64,000 bases of DNA from CAZVPF01 sp964628195 (GTDB lineage Bacteria > Planctomycetota > Phycisphaerae > Sedimentisphaerales > Anaerohalosphaeraceae), in NCBI GenBank assembly GCA_964628195.1, contig CAZVPF010000001.1, positions 124,001 to 188,000 on the forward strand. The letters run 5' to 3'. The position numbers and the translations under genes are program-made. The notes beneath the pieces were generated by a model. That model saw nothing but the letters and a program-made list of their open reading frames with translations. It did not search any database and had not been told where the DNA came from. The stretch's first letter is position 1, and each line of letters starts with the position of its first letter. Positions 7,913-16,297 of this stretch are shown piece by piece.

Positions 7913-8734
7913 ATGAATGACGAAAAGAGGATTCGGGAACTGATTAGAAATGTGCCCATCGGTACGCACGACAATACTGACAGGGCGGTGCGAGAGAAGA
8001 TACTGGCTGCGGGCCGAGAACGAATATTAGTTGGCGCCGAAAGCGGGGTTTCAGGTCGGCCTGGAAAACCTTTTTTAGGAAAATTCGCTGCCGCTGCTGC
8101 CGCGGTTTTAATAGCCGGGTGTTTGTTTGTTGCTGGGGGGGTTGTTTTTAACTTTGCCGGCCGGGCAGGCTGGTCGGTCCGGGACAGTATAGATGCGCTC
8201 AGCTCGGTCGAGTCGGTTATTATACGCAACTCCACAAATCTTGAGGACGATGTTTTCGTGCATGTAAAGGGCGGGCTGTTTTCGAACAATGTAAGGGCCA
8301 GGTATGAGACCGATGGCGCGGTTTTCATACATAATGAACACAAAGACGTAGCTATAGAAAAGGGCGATGGTGACGAGATTTACGGCTGGGGTTTTGAAAC
8401 AGCCGGGCCGAGCAGTTATTACTCCCGTACTTTGCGACAGCGGCAGGCGATGGACAATTATGCGGCAATGCTTCTGCCGATCGTCGGCAGCAAGGCAGAA
8501 AAATCTGCAGCCGTGAGCGTTGAGAGGGTTGAGGTCAAGAAATACTATGTTGTTTCCGGTGTGGACGATGCCGCTGGGATGCGTTTTCGCACGATAGTCG
8601 ATGCCGAGACGAACCTGCCTGTCTCTACAACTCGGTGGAGCGAAGGGGACGGCAGTGTGGTTCTTAAGAGCGAAGCGATGGAATATAACGCGGACATCCC
8701 GGACGAAATATTCGAGTATTATCAGCCGAGGTAG
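7913..8734 (+). CDS. Putative membrane anti-sigma factor
   Basis: The 273-residue product has a short cytoplasmic N-terminus (about 60 residues), one membrane helix (FAAAAAAVLIAGCLFVAGGVVFNF, about 62-85), and an extracytoplasmic domain of about 185 residues. This layout, and its start two bases after an ECF sigma gene, fit a transmembrane anti-sigma factor or co-sensor. The zinc-binding HxxxCxxC motif of ZAS anti-sigma factors is not present. The outer domain (SIDALSSVESVIIRNS... and FRTIVDAETNLPVSTTRW) recalls LolA/outer-membrane lipoprotein-sorting-like folds seen in some anti-sigma factors, but this is only a resemblance. Confidence 0.65.
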   Translation: MNDEKRIRELIRNVPIGTHDNTDRAVREKILAAGRERILVGAESGVSGRPGKPFLGKFAAAAAAVLIAGCLFVAGGVVFNFAGRAGWSVRDSIDALSSVESVIIRNSTNLEDDVFVHVKGGLFSNNVRARYETDGAVFIHNEHKDVAIEKGDGDEIYGWGFETAGPSSYYSRTLRQRQAMDNYAAMLLPIVGSKAEKSAAVSVERVEVKKYYVVSGVDDAAGMRFRTIVDAETNLPVSTTRWSEGDGSVVLKSEAMEYNADIPDEIFEYYQPR

Positions 8735-8785
8735 TCCGGCGGGAAAATAGAATAAGCTGAGAAATTCATTTTGAAAGGAGTTACG

Positions 8786-10669
8786 GTGAACTTTGAAATT
8801 AAGATCAAAACAGCGGTTCTGAGTCTAATTATTACTGTTATGTTATTGTCATTATTTGCATGTGCCGGGACGATTGCAGAATACGCCCCTGCTGATAAGA
8901 AACCGCAGTGGGCGTGGAGCTGCAGCGAAAGGCCCGTGAGAATATTCAGCCCGCGGGAATCTCTAATGGACCCGTCGCAGATGATCGAGGAGGCGAAGAG
9001 ATTTCACGCAACCAGCATTCGATGGGTTTACCTGCGTCTCAGCGAAGCGGAAAAACGTTACGCGGAACAGTCAAACGGTTACGCAAAGTTCGGCGCAAAG
9101 CTCAGCGATGCCGGTCTTGCCTGGGGCGGCGCAGCCATGTCGGGAAGAGTGCTGAACAGGCCCGGGGCGCAGGACATGACGTATCTTGGCGAGTACAGGG
9201 ACTATTGCGATACGACAAGCCCGGTATACAGGGAAATTATGGTCAGGGATATCAAACGCTATCTTGACGGCGGTTCGGTTCAGATACATTTTGACGAGCC
9301 TGACAGAACACTGGGCGCTGTTATTCACCTTAAAGGAGGCGGGTTCAGCGAGACAGCCGTTGCGAAGTTTCGCGAGTATCTCTTGGTTAATGCCTCGGAT
9401 GGGCAGCTTGAAAAGTGGGCAATAAGCAAAGGCGAGCTTGAGGACGGCAGTTTCGATTTTGCGGATTATGTTAAGGCAAAAGGCGGCCCCGAGGCTGTTA
9501 AGAAGGCAATGGGCGATTTGTGGCAGATGTTCACCGATTTCCACGCCGACCAGTTGAAGCAGTTTTACGAATATGTAAAGGCCGAGTCGCAGAAATATGC
9601 AGACAGCATCGGTTACGACGGCGATGTTATATTTACCTGCAATAACACCTCGCTTATCAAACTTGATGAAGCGCCTTATGATTTTGACGTCTTTGAATAT
9701 TTCATGGGCGAGTCGAGTGCGCAGTATTCCGAGCAGACAGCGGGGTTTATTTATGAAAAGATACACAGGGCAAAAGAGTTGGGCAAGAGGCAGTATTTCC
9801 TCGCCTCGAACGACTGGTTCTGCGTCTCTGAGCAGTGGTCCCCGCAGTGCATTCGTGTTCCCAACCTGTTTAACAACGAAATGGTTATTCGCGAGTTCAC
9901 GCGTTATCTCAAAGCCGTTGACCGTGCGGGCAACGAACCTGCAAAGATACTGGCCGCCAGAAAGACACTCGAGCAGAGCGTGCCCGGTTCGCTTGTCGAG
10001 GCCGTTATGATGCGCGACAACTGGCGGCGGCTTATCGGAACCGATCAGCCGATAGACCCGGTGGGCAGGGCGCTTTACGTCCAGCGCAGCAGGAGGCTGA
10101 TCGCTTTGACTTATTCGCTGGGCTCGGCGACTTTCGCGCCGTATGACCGTTGGATACGCGGTTATGACGGCGTCCGGCATGGCGTGAGGTTCTTCGGGAC
10201 CTACGAAGAGTTTGGGGACCTTTACAGGTTCGTTCGTGACAACGCGAAACTTTACGAAGGTTTTGAGGAAGTGTTCGCCACGGGCGATAAAATGGGCCCG
10301 GTGCGCAGCGGAACGCTGCCGGCGGATGCATTGCCGGTCGTTCTTTCCGGCGGGTCGGGAGACCTGTTCGCGTGTTTACGTGCAAAGCCGGGCGATTCCA
10401 AATCACCTCTTGTGGTTCACATTGTTGACTGGAAAGCAGACTTCGGCAACGGTGAGATGCCGGTTGAAAATAGTTACGGCAGAGAGCCTTTCACTGCCAG
10501 GCTAAACAACGAGATGTTCGGTGGCAGTGTTTCGAGGCCTTTGAAGATGTACCTGCTTCGCCCGGGCAGTTCGCCGGTAAGATTGTTCGGCAGAGTTGAC
10601 GGGGACGGGTATACATCTTTCGAGATGCCCGTTTTGCAGCCCTACGCGGTGCTGGCGACAGAGATGTAA
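8786..10669 (+). CDS. Lipoprotein of unknown function, TIM-barrel glycosidase-like
   Basis: The 627-residue product starts at GTG 8786, five bases after AAGGAG. A signal sequence ends in a lipobox (SLFACAG), so it is probably a lipid-anchored envelope protein. The body has features of hydrolase barrels: ATSIRWVYLRLS, VQIHFDEPDRT, GDVIFTCNNTSL and a beta-sandwich-like C-terminus ending in YLLRPGSSPVRLFGR. I do not recognise a named family. It follows the sigma/anti-sigma pair by 51 bp and may be a target of that system or part of its operon. A strong bidirectional hairpin terminates the transcript downstream. Confidence 0.6.
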   Translation: MNFEIKIKTAVLSLIITVMLLSLFACAGTIAEYAPADKKPQWAWSCSERPVRIFSPRESLMDPSQMIEEAKRFHATSIRWVYLRLSEAEKRYAEQSNGYAKFGAKLSDAGLAWGGAAMSGRVLNRPGAQDMTYLGEYRDYCDTTSPVYREIMVRDIKRYLDGGSVQIHFDEPDRTLGAVIHLKGGGFSETAVAKFREYLLVNASDGQLEKWAISKGELEDGSFDFADYVKAKGGPEAVKKAMGDLWQMFTDFHADQLKQFYEYVKAESQKYADSIGYDGDVIFTCNNTSLIKLDEAPYDFDVFEYFMGESSAQYSEQTAGFIYEKIHRAKELGKRQYFLASNDWFCVSEQWSPQCIRVPNLFNNEMVIREFTRYLKAVDRAGNEPAKILAARKTLEQSVPGSLVEAVMMRDNWRRLIGTDQPIDPVGRALYVQRSRRLIALTYSLGSATFAPYDRWIRGYDGVRHGVRFFGTYEEFGDLYRFVRDNAKLYEGFEEVFATGDKMGPVRSGTLPADALPVVLSGGSGDLFACLRAKPGDSKSPLVVHIVDWKADFGNGEMPVENSYGREPFTARLNNEMFGGSVSRPLKMYLLRPGSSPVRLFGRVDGDGYTSFEMPVLQPYAVLATEM

Positions 10670-10724
10670 AAACAACCAGAACCAGACTGTTTTTGTGTTG
10701 CGATTATTTTGTTTTTTATAAATA

Positions 10725-10758
10725 ATTAAGCGGGACGCTTCAACGCGCCCCGCTTAAT
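10725..10758. terminator. Bidirectional intrinsic terminator
   Basis: ATTAAGCGGG (10725-10734) pairs perfectly with CCCGCTTAAT (10749-10758), 14-base loop, followed by TCTTTTC; A-rich sequence precedes it, so it can also serve the convergent gene ending at 10773. Confidence 0.85.
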
Positions 10759-10772
10759 CTTTTCATTAGAAA

Positions 10773-12728
10773 CTAATATGAACAAGGCGGAGCAGGAGAT
10801 GTGCATTCCGTCCAGTTTTCGGCCATCATAGCGAGGTCGGCCATATTAACATAACAGTCTTTATTTGCGTCACCAGGCGGGTAGGGATGGTCAAGGTCGC
10901 CGCAGCGCGGTTCAGGCGAGACAACAGAGAATCTATATCCGCCCTGGTCGTAGAATACCTGAACACATATCTTGCCGGCAAGCAGCGGCTGACTGAAGTT
11001 GATCACATCGTCGGCCCATACCGAAATATGCTTTTCCTGGTGAAGGTCACCCAGTTCGTCAACACTGTATATCTTGTAGGTGGTATACCCTTTGCCGAGC
11101 GCTCCGGAGATAGTGAAGTCATAGCTGCCGTCCTGACCGGCGATAAAGGTAAACCAGTCCTCGTCACTGTGATAATTTGACGAAAACTCAATGCTTCCTT
11201 CAACGGGTGTACCGTCTTTGGGGATGCTTACAGCGTTTTCGGCGATGTTGGGATAATCGTCCGGCATCAGTCCGAGGTCTATAACTTCAAGAGTGTAATA
11301 AGTGCCGAGAAATATTGCATTTCCGTAAAGACGCAGCCTGTACGGTTCGCCGAACCAGCTTGTAACGGTGAAATCTTTGTTGGCAACACTTAAGTATTGG
11401 CAGGACTCATTATGCAAAGCGGCATTTATGTCTGTATTATCCGACTTTGTCAGGACGACCCGGTACTTATGCATGGGGACAGTGCTGAATTCAAGCCAGT
11501 CCTCTTCCAGGCTGCCGTCAAAGTTGTGAGTAAGCGTACCGTCTATCGGCCCGGTACCAGCAGTGATTGACGTGGGCACAGAACAGTTGTTCGAGTAACC
11601 GTCGGGCGGGTACTGACCGAGGTTTTCAATCGAGAAATCATAGTCGCCTTCAGAATAATGAAGCCTCAGGTAAACGTCGTTTCCACCTTCAAGGAAGAAG
11701 GTTCTTGCCGCGGTTTCATTGGACCATACGGAATAATGCAGCGTTTGGATAATGTCTCCAAGATTATCAATCTGGTATACATTCATGGAAGTATAACCTG
11801 TACCAGTTTCACCGGTCAAGGTAACACGGTAAAGTGTGTTCTCGGCGGGGGTAAAGACAAACCAGTCCTCGTCGCTTTGATGATTCGCGGAATACTCGAT
11901 CCGGCCCTGAATTGAAGAACCGTTGGCGGTTATCGGCTCGGCGGTTTCGAAGACGTTTGAATAATCGTCGCCGAGGAGGCCAAGGTCAATGATCTCGACC
12001 GAATAAAGTGTTCCAAGATACGTTGCATTACCGTAAAGACGCAGCCTGTAGGGCTCGCCGAACCAGCTTATTACGGTGAAATCTTTGCCGGCAACATTTA
12101 AATAACCACAGAACTCATTATGCAGGGCGGCAGTAACGTCCGTGTTGTCCGGCTTGGTAATTATTACCCGGTACTTATGCATCGGGGAGGTGTTGAATTC
12201 AAGCCAGTCATCTTCAAGACTGCCGTCCGGGTAATGGGTTAGTGTGCCGTCCAAAGGCCCAACGCCGACTGCAACCGAACTCGGCGCCGAGCAGTCGTTC
12301 GAGTAACCATCTGCTGGATACTGGCCCTGTGTTGAGATCGAAAAGCTGTAGGCACCCGGACTGTTGTAAACTTTAACATAAACATCGTGACCTTCTTCAA
12401 GGAAGAAAGTCCTGATGATGGTTTCGTCGGCCCACACCGAATAATTCAGCGTGCCGTGCAGGTCACCGAATTCGTCTTCCTGGTAAACATATATCGACGT
12501 ATAGCCGGTACCCAGCTGGCCCGATAATGTTACCTCGAAAAGGGTGTCCTCAGAGCCGGTGAAAACAAACCAGTCCTCGTCACCGCTGGCAATATAACCC
12601 TGGGTGACCGAACCGTCTGCTGTGATCGGTTCGGCGTTTTCCGGAATGCTCCCGTAATCCGGGTCTTCCGCCCAGCATATAGCCGAGACCACAAAAGCCA
12701 ACATCAAACAAAATACTTTACCTTTCAT
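10773..12728 (-). CDS. Secreted repeat protein with dockerin-like C-terminus
   Basis: The 651-residue product has a signal peptide (MKGKVFCLMLAFVVSAICWA). It then contains two near-identical ~230-residue units and a shorter third one. Each unit begins with EDWFVF/EDWFTF and a beta-sandwich resembling bacterial pre-peptidase C-terminal (PPC) domains; the first two continue through LTHxxDGSLExDWLEF, then MHKYRVxxTK, and SWFGEPYRLRLYGNA. The C-terminus (GDANKDCYVNMADLAMMAENW) is a single dockerin-type calcium-binding repeat, common at the ends of secreted Phycisphaerae proteins. Probably a cell-surface or matrix protein; no catalytic residues are apparent. AAGGAG lies upstream of the ATG, and the leader is unusually long. 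Confidence 0.7.
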   Translation of the reverse strand: MKGKVFCLMLAFVVSAICWAEDPDYGSIPENAEPITADGSVTQGYIASGDEDWFVFTGSEDTLFEVTLSGQLGTGYTSIYVYQEDEFGDLHGTLNYSVWADETIIRTFFLEEGHDVYVKVYNSPGAYSFSISTQGQYPADGYSNDCSAPSSVAVGVGPLDGTLTHYPDGSLEDDWLEFNTSPMHKYRVIITKPDNTDVTAALHNEFCGYLNVAGKDFTVISWFGEPYRLRLYGNATYLGTLYSVEIIDLGLLGDDYSNVFETAEPITANGSSIQGRIEYSANHQSDEDWFVFTPAENTLYRVTLTGETGTGYTSMNVYQIDNLGDIIQTLHYSVWSNETAARTFFLEGGNDVYLRLHYSEGDYDFSIENLGQYPPDGYSNNCSVPTSITAGTGPIDGTLTHNFDGSLEEDWLEFSTVPMHKYRVVLTKSDNTDINAALHNESCQYLSVANKDFTVTSWFGEPYRLRLYGNAIFLGTYYTLEVIDLGLMPDDYPNIAENAVSIPKDGTPVEGSIEFSSNYHSDEDWFTFIAGQDGSYDFTISGALGKGYTTYKIYSVDELGDLHQEKHISVWADDVINFSQPLLAGKICVQVFYDQGGYRFSVVSPEPRCGDLDHPYPPGDANKDCYVNMADLAMMAENWTECTSPAPPCSY

Positions 12729-12862
12729 TACACTGTCTCCTTAAAAAATTGCGCGCAATCTGCCCGCATAAGAAAATAGCTACCCTCGGTATTTCCTTAC
12801 TCCTGACGGGTATCACAAAAACTCTCTCATCCGTGGAAATGACCTTACCAATAAAGGTAAGT
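12729..12862 (-). promoter_or_regulatory. Long, possibly structured 5' leader of the repeat/dockerin gene
   Basis: The predicted start site near 12861 leaves a leader of about 133 bases before ATG 12728. On the sense strand it contains ACCTT...AAGGT (a short hairpin at the 5' end), GATACCC pairing with GGGTAGC around a 22-base internal segment (one A-G mismatch), then TTGCGCGCAA followed by six T just before the AAGGAG ribosome site. It does not match any riboswitch consensus I can recall. Confidence 0.35.
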
Positions 12863-12867
12863 ATATA

Positions 12868-12896
12868 ATATTACTAAAAAATAGATGAAATGTCAA
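12868..12896 (-). promoter_or_regulatory. Sigma-70 promoter of the repeat/dockerin gene
   Basis: On the minus strand TTGACA (12896-12891) and TAATAT (12873-12868) are separated by exactly 17 bp, a near-consensus housekeeping promoter reading towards ATG 12728. Confidence 0.72.
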
Positions 12897-13060
12897 CAAT
12901 TATATAAAAGTATATTGAACAGAACTAAGGCCAAAAACCAGCCTTTTCATCAAAAGTCAGTTGACGCCTCCAACGTACATAACTACAGATAGACGCTTGA
13001 GCAGGGCCGGTGTTTATGTTAGCATCTTCACGTTGGTTATAACTTTTTTCGGAGTATAAA
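12897..13060. other. Intergenic space upstream of the Nudix gene
   Basis: Together with the leader above, this forms a 332-bp gap between divergent genes. No coding sequence is supported. GGAG at 13051-13054 is the likely ribosome site for the gene at 13061; no convincing -35/-10 pair is seen for it. Confidence 0.4.
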
Positions 13061-13705
13061 TTGGTGCATGAAAGCGACAGGCAGGTCGAGCCGGTATGGC
13101 TCGAATGGGCGCGCAAGCTGGCGGCGGTCGCCCAGAGCGGTCTTACGTATACGGAAAATCATTTCGATATAGACCGCTATGAGCAGTTGCGAAGGCTCGC
13201 CGGAGAGATTTCCGCATATTGCGGGAATATAGACCAGGGTTTGGCGGTCGATTTTTTCGAGGCCGAGAAGGGCTACGCTACCCCGAAGATAGACGTTCGC
13301 GGGGCGGCTTTTCGGGATAACAAGATACTGATGGTCAAGGAAATTGCCGACGGCGGCTGGACACTGCCGGGCGGATGGGCCGATGTGAACGATTCGCCAA
13401 GCGAGGCGATAGAGCGCGAGGTATTCGAGGAGTCAGGTTTTACGGCAAAGGCGGTAAAACTTTCGGCGGTCTGGGACCGCAGAAAGCACCCGCATGTCCC
13501 TGCAAGCCCGGTGCATATTTACAAGGTCTTTTTCATCTGCGAAATAACCGGCGGGCGGGCAAGGTGCAGCAGCGAAACTGACGGCGTGGATTTTTTTGCT
13601 GTCGATGACCTGCCGCAGCTTTCGGTCAGCAGGATACTGCCGCAGCAGATAAAACGTATGTTCGAGCATTACCGGGACATAACGCTGCCGGCGGATTTTG
13701 ACTGA
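13061..13705 (+). CDS. Nudix hydrolase with N-terminal helical domain
   Basis: A 214-residue member of the Nudix family, which hydrolyses nucleoside diphosphates linked to another moiety. The Nudix box is intact at residues about 106-128: GWADVNDSPSEAIEREVFEE then SGF, with the catalytic REVFEE core. The first ~60 residues (VWLEWARKLAAVAQSGLTYT, then DRYEQLRRLAGEI) match the helical N-terminal domain seen in ADP-ribose pyrophosphatase-like proteins of this subgroup. The frame starts at TTG 13061 immediately followed by GTG 13064; both lie near GGAG 13051-13054. It stands alone, so its substrate cannot be inferred from context; ADP-ribose or a nucleotide sugar are possible. Confidence 0.88.
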   Translation: MVHESDRQVEPVWLEWARKLAAVAQSGLTYTENHFDIDRYEQLRRLAGEISAYCGNIDQGLAVDFFEAEKGYATPKIDVRGAAFRDNKILMVKEIADGGWTLPGGWADVNDSPSEAIEREVFEESGFTAKAVKLSAVWDRRKHPHVPASPVHIYKVFFICEITGGRARCSSETDGVDFFAVDDLPQLSVSRILPQQIKRMFEHYRDITLPADFD

Positions 13706-13865
13706 CTTCCCGCGGAAAGTTTCAACTGCAATTTACGACTTTTTTGTTCGTTTGTGTTCTATTGAGGCTTATTCCTTCCGTTTCACCGTCTTAAGGTATT
13801 TATCGGCTTGATTTTGGACTGGCGGCGGTTATATTCGGGAGGTTAATTGTTTAAGGAGTATTCAC

Positions 13866-14813
13866 ATGAGTTATGAAATAAACCGTGCGATCAACCCGCC
13901 TGTCGGTTCGGCGATGACGGTGGATGATTATCGCAAGTTTCTTATTGGAAGCTACCAGCTGTTTGAACAGTTCGGCCAGTATTTCGCGCAGGGCGAGGAC
14001 ATTAACTGCCTTGAGCTGGCGCACCTTATACCGGATGTGCCGGAAACGGTTATTGCGATCTATCTCGGAATAAACGACGCGGTTTGCAATAAGGGCCTTG
14101 TCGCGCCGTTTCTTGTTCGGCACGGGCACAATAACGTTTTTGTATTCGACAATAAGCATTTTACCGGCGGCGATGACGTGCCGGGCGGAACCATCGACGC
14201 CAAGCAGGTCTTGCAGGGCTTCGAGCCGCCTAACGAGACATGGAAACAGCAGTGGACCTATGTAATGATAGCAGACCCCGCAAGAAGCTTCGAGAGCCTG
14301 TGGAAGGAGAAGGGTTATATTGATATGATCTCGGCGAAGTTCGAGGACTTTACGCTTGTAAGCGACCACAACAAAAGCAGGGTCTGCACGTTCATCGACC
14401 CGAAGGCTTTCGAGCACCCGGTAAACGCCGGCAGGGATTATCTAAAGGCCGCGAGGGACAGGGGTCAAAAGCACGCCTCAAACTTTGCTGTGCCGGAGGG
14501 CATTGCAGGCGAAACCGACGGACTTGAACCGGTGATACTTCACCAGGGCCAGAAGCTTTATGTTGCGACGACCGACTTCGGGCCCTGCGCCCATGCATGG
14601 AGCAACCTGCATCCGGACAACGAAAGCTGGGCGGTGGTTAACGAAAACTCTGCCGTTCCGCTTGATCTTGTTATCGCAAAGCCCGAGGTAAAGCCCGAGT
14701 ACGCCGAGCATCTTGTCCCGGCCAAAGGCAGCGCGGATATGACGACGGACTGGTTTTACAGGGGCAGCAGGATAGTCAGGTCGCCGATACTTGCAGGCAG
14801 TGTGAAAGGATAA
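13866..14813 (+). CDS. Conserved-looking protein of unknown function, paired with a mannitol-DH-like gene
   Basis: A 315-residue soluble protein, AAGGAG seven bases before the ATG. I do not recognise the family. It lacks a signal peptide and membrane helices. Conspicuous stretches are LIPDVPETVIAIYLGINDAV, VAPFLVRHGHNNVFVFDNKHF, CTFIDPKAFEHPVNAGRDYL, ATTDFGPCAHAWSNLHPDN and a C-terminal DWFYRGSRIVRSPILAGSVKG. The last looks like a conserved C-terminal motif. The gene ends 4 bp before a mannitol-dehydrogenase-family gene, so the two are very likely one operon and may act on the same sugar or polyol (inference). Histidine-rich stretches (RHGHNN, HPDN) could bind metal or substrate. Confidence 0.6.
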   Translation: MSYEINRAINPPVGSAMTVDDYRKFLIGSYQLFEQFGQYFAQGEDINCLELAHLIPDVPETVIAIYLGINDAVCNKGLVAPFLVRHGHNNVFVFDNKHFTGGDDVPGGTIDAKQVLQGFEPPNETWKQQWTYVMIADPARSFESLWKEKGYIDMISAKFEDFTLVSDHNKSRVCTFIDPKAFEHPVNAGRDYLKAARDRGQKHASNFAVPEGIAGETDGLEPVILHQGQKLYVATTDFGPCAHAWSNLHPDNESWAVVNENSAVPLDLVIAKPEVKPEYAEHLVPAKGSADMTTDWFYRGSRIVRSPILAGSVKG

Positions 14814-14817
14814 GTAC

Positions 14818-16095
14818 ATGAGCAGGCATATTTTTACCGGGTTCGGTTTCGGGCCCATCCAGTCGGGGCTTTTTGTTAAAGAGGCTTATGACAGCGGAAA
14901 TTTTTCGCGGATAGTGGTTGCGGAAATTGACCAGGCACTTGTCGATGCCGTGCGAAAAAACAACGGCTGTTATTATGTAAACGTTGCCGGCAGTGACGAG
15001 GTGCGCGTTGAGAAAATCGAGGGCGTGGAACTTTATAACCCCAACGTTGAGCAGGACCTTGCCGGGCTTAAAGACGCCCTGGCCGAGTCCACTGAGATAG
15101 CCACTTCACTGCCGAGCGTGAGGTTTTACGAAACCGGGCAAAACAGCATAGCTTCTCTGCTGGCTGAGGCGATAAACTCCGGCAAGGCCGAACATAAGTT
15201 AATTTACACCGCCGAGAATAACAACCACGCAGCCGAGATACTCGAAGAGGCGGTTAAAAACACCCGCTGCATGTTTGACCCTGCAAAGGTGCAGTTTGTT
15301 AATACGGTAATCGGAAAGATGAGCCAGGTGGTAACCGATCCGGAACTGATCGAGGCCAAGGGCCTTGTCCGGATAGCCGAGGGCATCGACCGTGCTTTTC
15401 TTGTCGAGCAGTTTAACCATATCCTTGCGACAAAGTGCAGGCTTGAGGGTTTTGCACCGGGTATCGAGGTATTCGTGGAGAAGCAGGACCTGCTGCCTTT
15501 CGAGGAGGCGAAACTGTACGGGCATAACGCTATTCACGCGCTTATCGCGTATCTTTCCGCGCTGCGGGGTTATGACAAGATGACCGAGGCAGGCGGTGAC
15601 GAAGCGATAATGAGTATTGCCAGAAGGGCGTTTATCGACGAGTCGGGCGCGGCGCTTATTCACAAGTACGGCACTGAGGTGGACGGGCTTTTTACCGAAC
15701 CGGGTTACAAGGCCTTTGCCGAGGACCTGCTTGAGCGGATGACGAATCCTTACCTTGACGATGCGGTCGACCGGGCGGGCAGGGACCCGGTGCGAAAGCT
15801 CGGCTGCTCGGACAGGATATACGGGACGATGCGCGTTTGTCTTTCGCAGGGGGTTGAGCCTGTTAATATGGCCGCCGGAGCAGCAGCGGGGATCGCCGCC
15901 CTTATAAAGGGCGCAGACAATGATTCGCCCGTTGCGGACTTTGCCGGAAGGGACTGGAAAAGCCTGGGCCCGGATGATATCAAAACGGTCTTGCTCAAAA
16001 TATGGGGCGCCGAAAATGAAGCAAAAGCTGCCGATCTGGAAAAACTTGCAAAGCTTACTTATGAGGCAATTGGCAGACTTGTAAAGGAGTTTTGA
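14818..16095 (+). CDS. Mannitol dehydrogenase-family oxidoreductase
   Basis: The 425-residue product resembles mannitol-1-phosphate 5-dehydrogenase and related long-chain polyol dehydrogenases. The N-terminus has a nucleotide-binding fingerprint (HIFTGFGFGPIQSGLF, matching GxGxIGRGF in relatives) and a strand IVVAEID ending in an acidic residue, typical of NAD binding. VKNTRCMFDPAKVQFVNTVIGKM and EVFVEKQDLLPFEEAKLYGHNAIHALIAYL correspond to the substrate domain; K in EEAKLYGHNA aligns with the ERKLF(x)NxGHA catalytic lysine region. The reaction would be NAD-dependent interconversion of a polyol (phosphate) and a ketose. It is 4 bp after the unknown gene at 13866, with AAGGAT upstream. Exact substrate is not determinable; the family assignment itself is likely. 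Confidence 0.72.
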   Translation: MSRHIFTGFGFGPIQSGLFVKEAYDSGNFSRIVVAEIDQALVDAVRKNNGCYYVNVAGSDEVRVEKIEGVELYNPNVEQDLAGLKDALAESTEIATSLPSVRFYETGQNSIASLLAEAINSGKAEHKLIYTAENNNHAAEILEEAVKNTRCMFDPAKVQFVNTVIGKMSQVVTDPELIEAKGLVRIAEGIDRAFLVEQFNHILATKCRLEGFAPGIEVFVEKQDLLPFEEAKLYGHNAIHALIAYLSALRGYDKMTEAGGDEAIMSIARRAFIDESGAALIHKYGTEVDGLFTEPGYKAFAEDLLERMTNPYLDDAVDRAGRDPVRKLGCSDRIYGTMRVCLSQGVEPVNMAAGAAAGIAALIKGADNDSPVADFAGRDWKSLGPDDIKTVLLKIWGAENEAKAADLEKLAKLTYEAIGRLVKEF

Positions 16096-16212
16096 TTAAG
16101 CGTAATATGTATTAACTGCATGTAACTTAGAATCGACATTCCGCACTTTGTTTTAATCTGTCAATTCCGCAAAAATAGTTTTTTCCGAATTTTTGTCACA
16201 AAAAGGATAAAA

Positions 16213-16232
16213 CGGTAACAAACCGGTAACAA
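16213..16232 (+). repeat. Tandem 11-bp-spaced CGGTAACAA boxes upstream of the two-component operon
   Basis: CGGTAACAA occurs at 16213-16221 and again at 16224-16232, one DNA turn apart; a TTGTCACAA lies at 16193-16201. Direct repeats with 11-bp period are typical binding sites of OmpR/PhoB-type regulators, and the operon 66 bp downstream ends with such a regulator. Autoregulation is an inference. Confidence 0.45.
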
Positions 16233-16297
16233 CAAGTCTCTAAATTTTACTGTCAGTTGGCAATTAAATAGGGTAATATTTTTTAAGGAGATCAGCT

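Noticed and set aside
9071..10180. 369-codon minus-strand open frame
   Set aside because: Antisense of the lipoprotein gene, no recognisable features.
12745..12765. TTGCGCGCAA plus T run as an intrinsic terminator
   Set aside because: The palindrome leaves no adequate loop for a stable hairpin, and it sits directly before a good ribosome site.
12729..12862. Cyclic-di-GMP or other known riboswitch
   Set aside because: ACCGA and GGTAGC fragments occur but in the wrong order and without the other conserved elements of the GEMM consensus.
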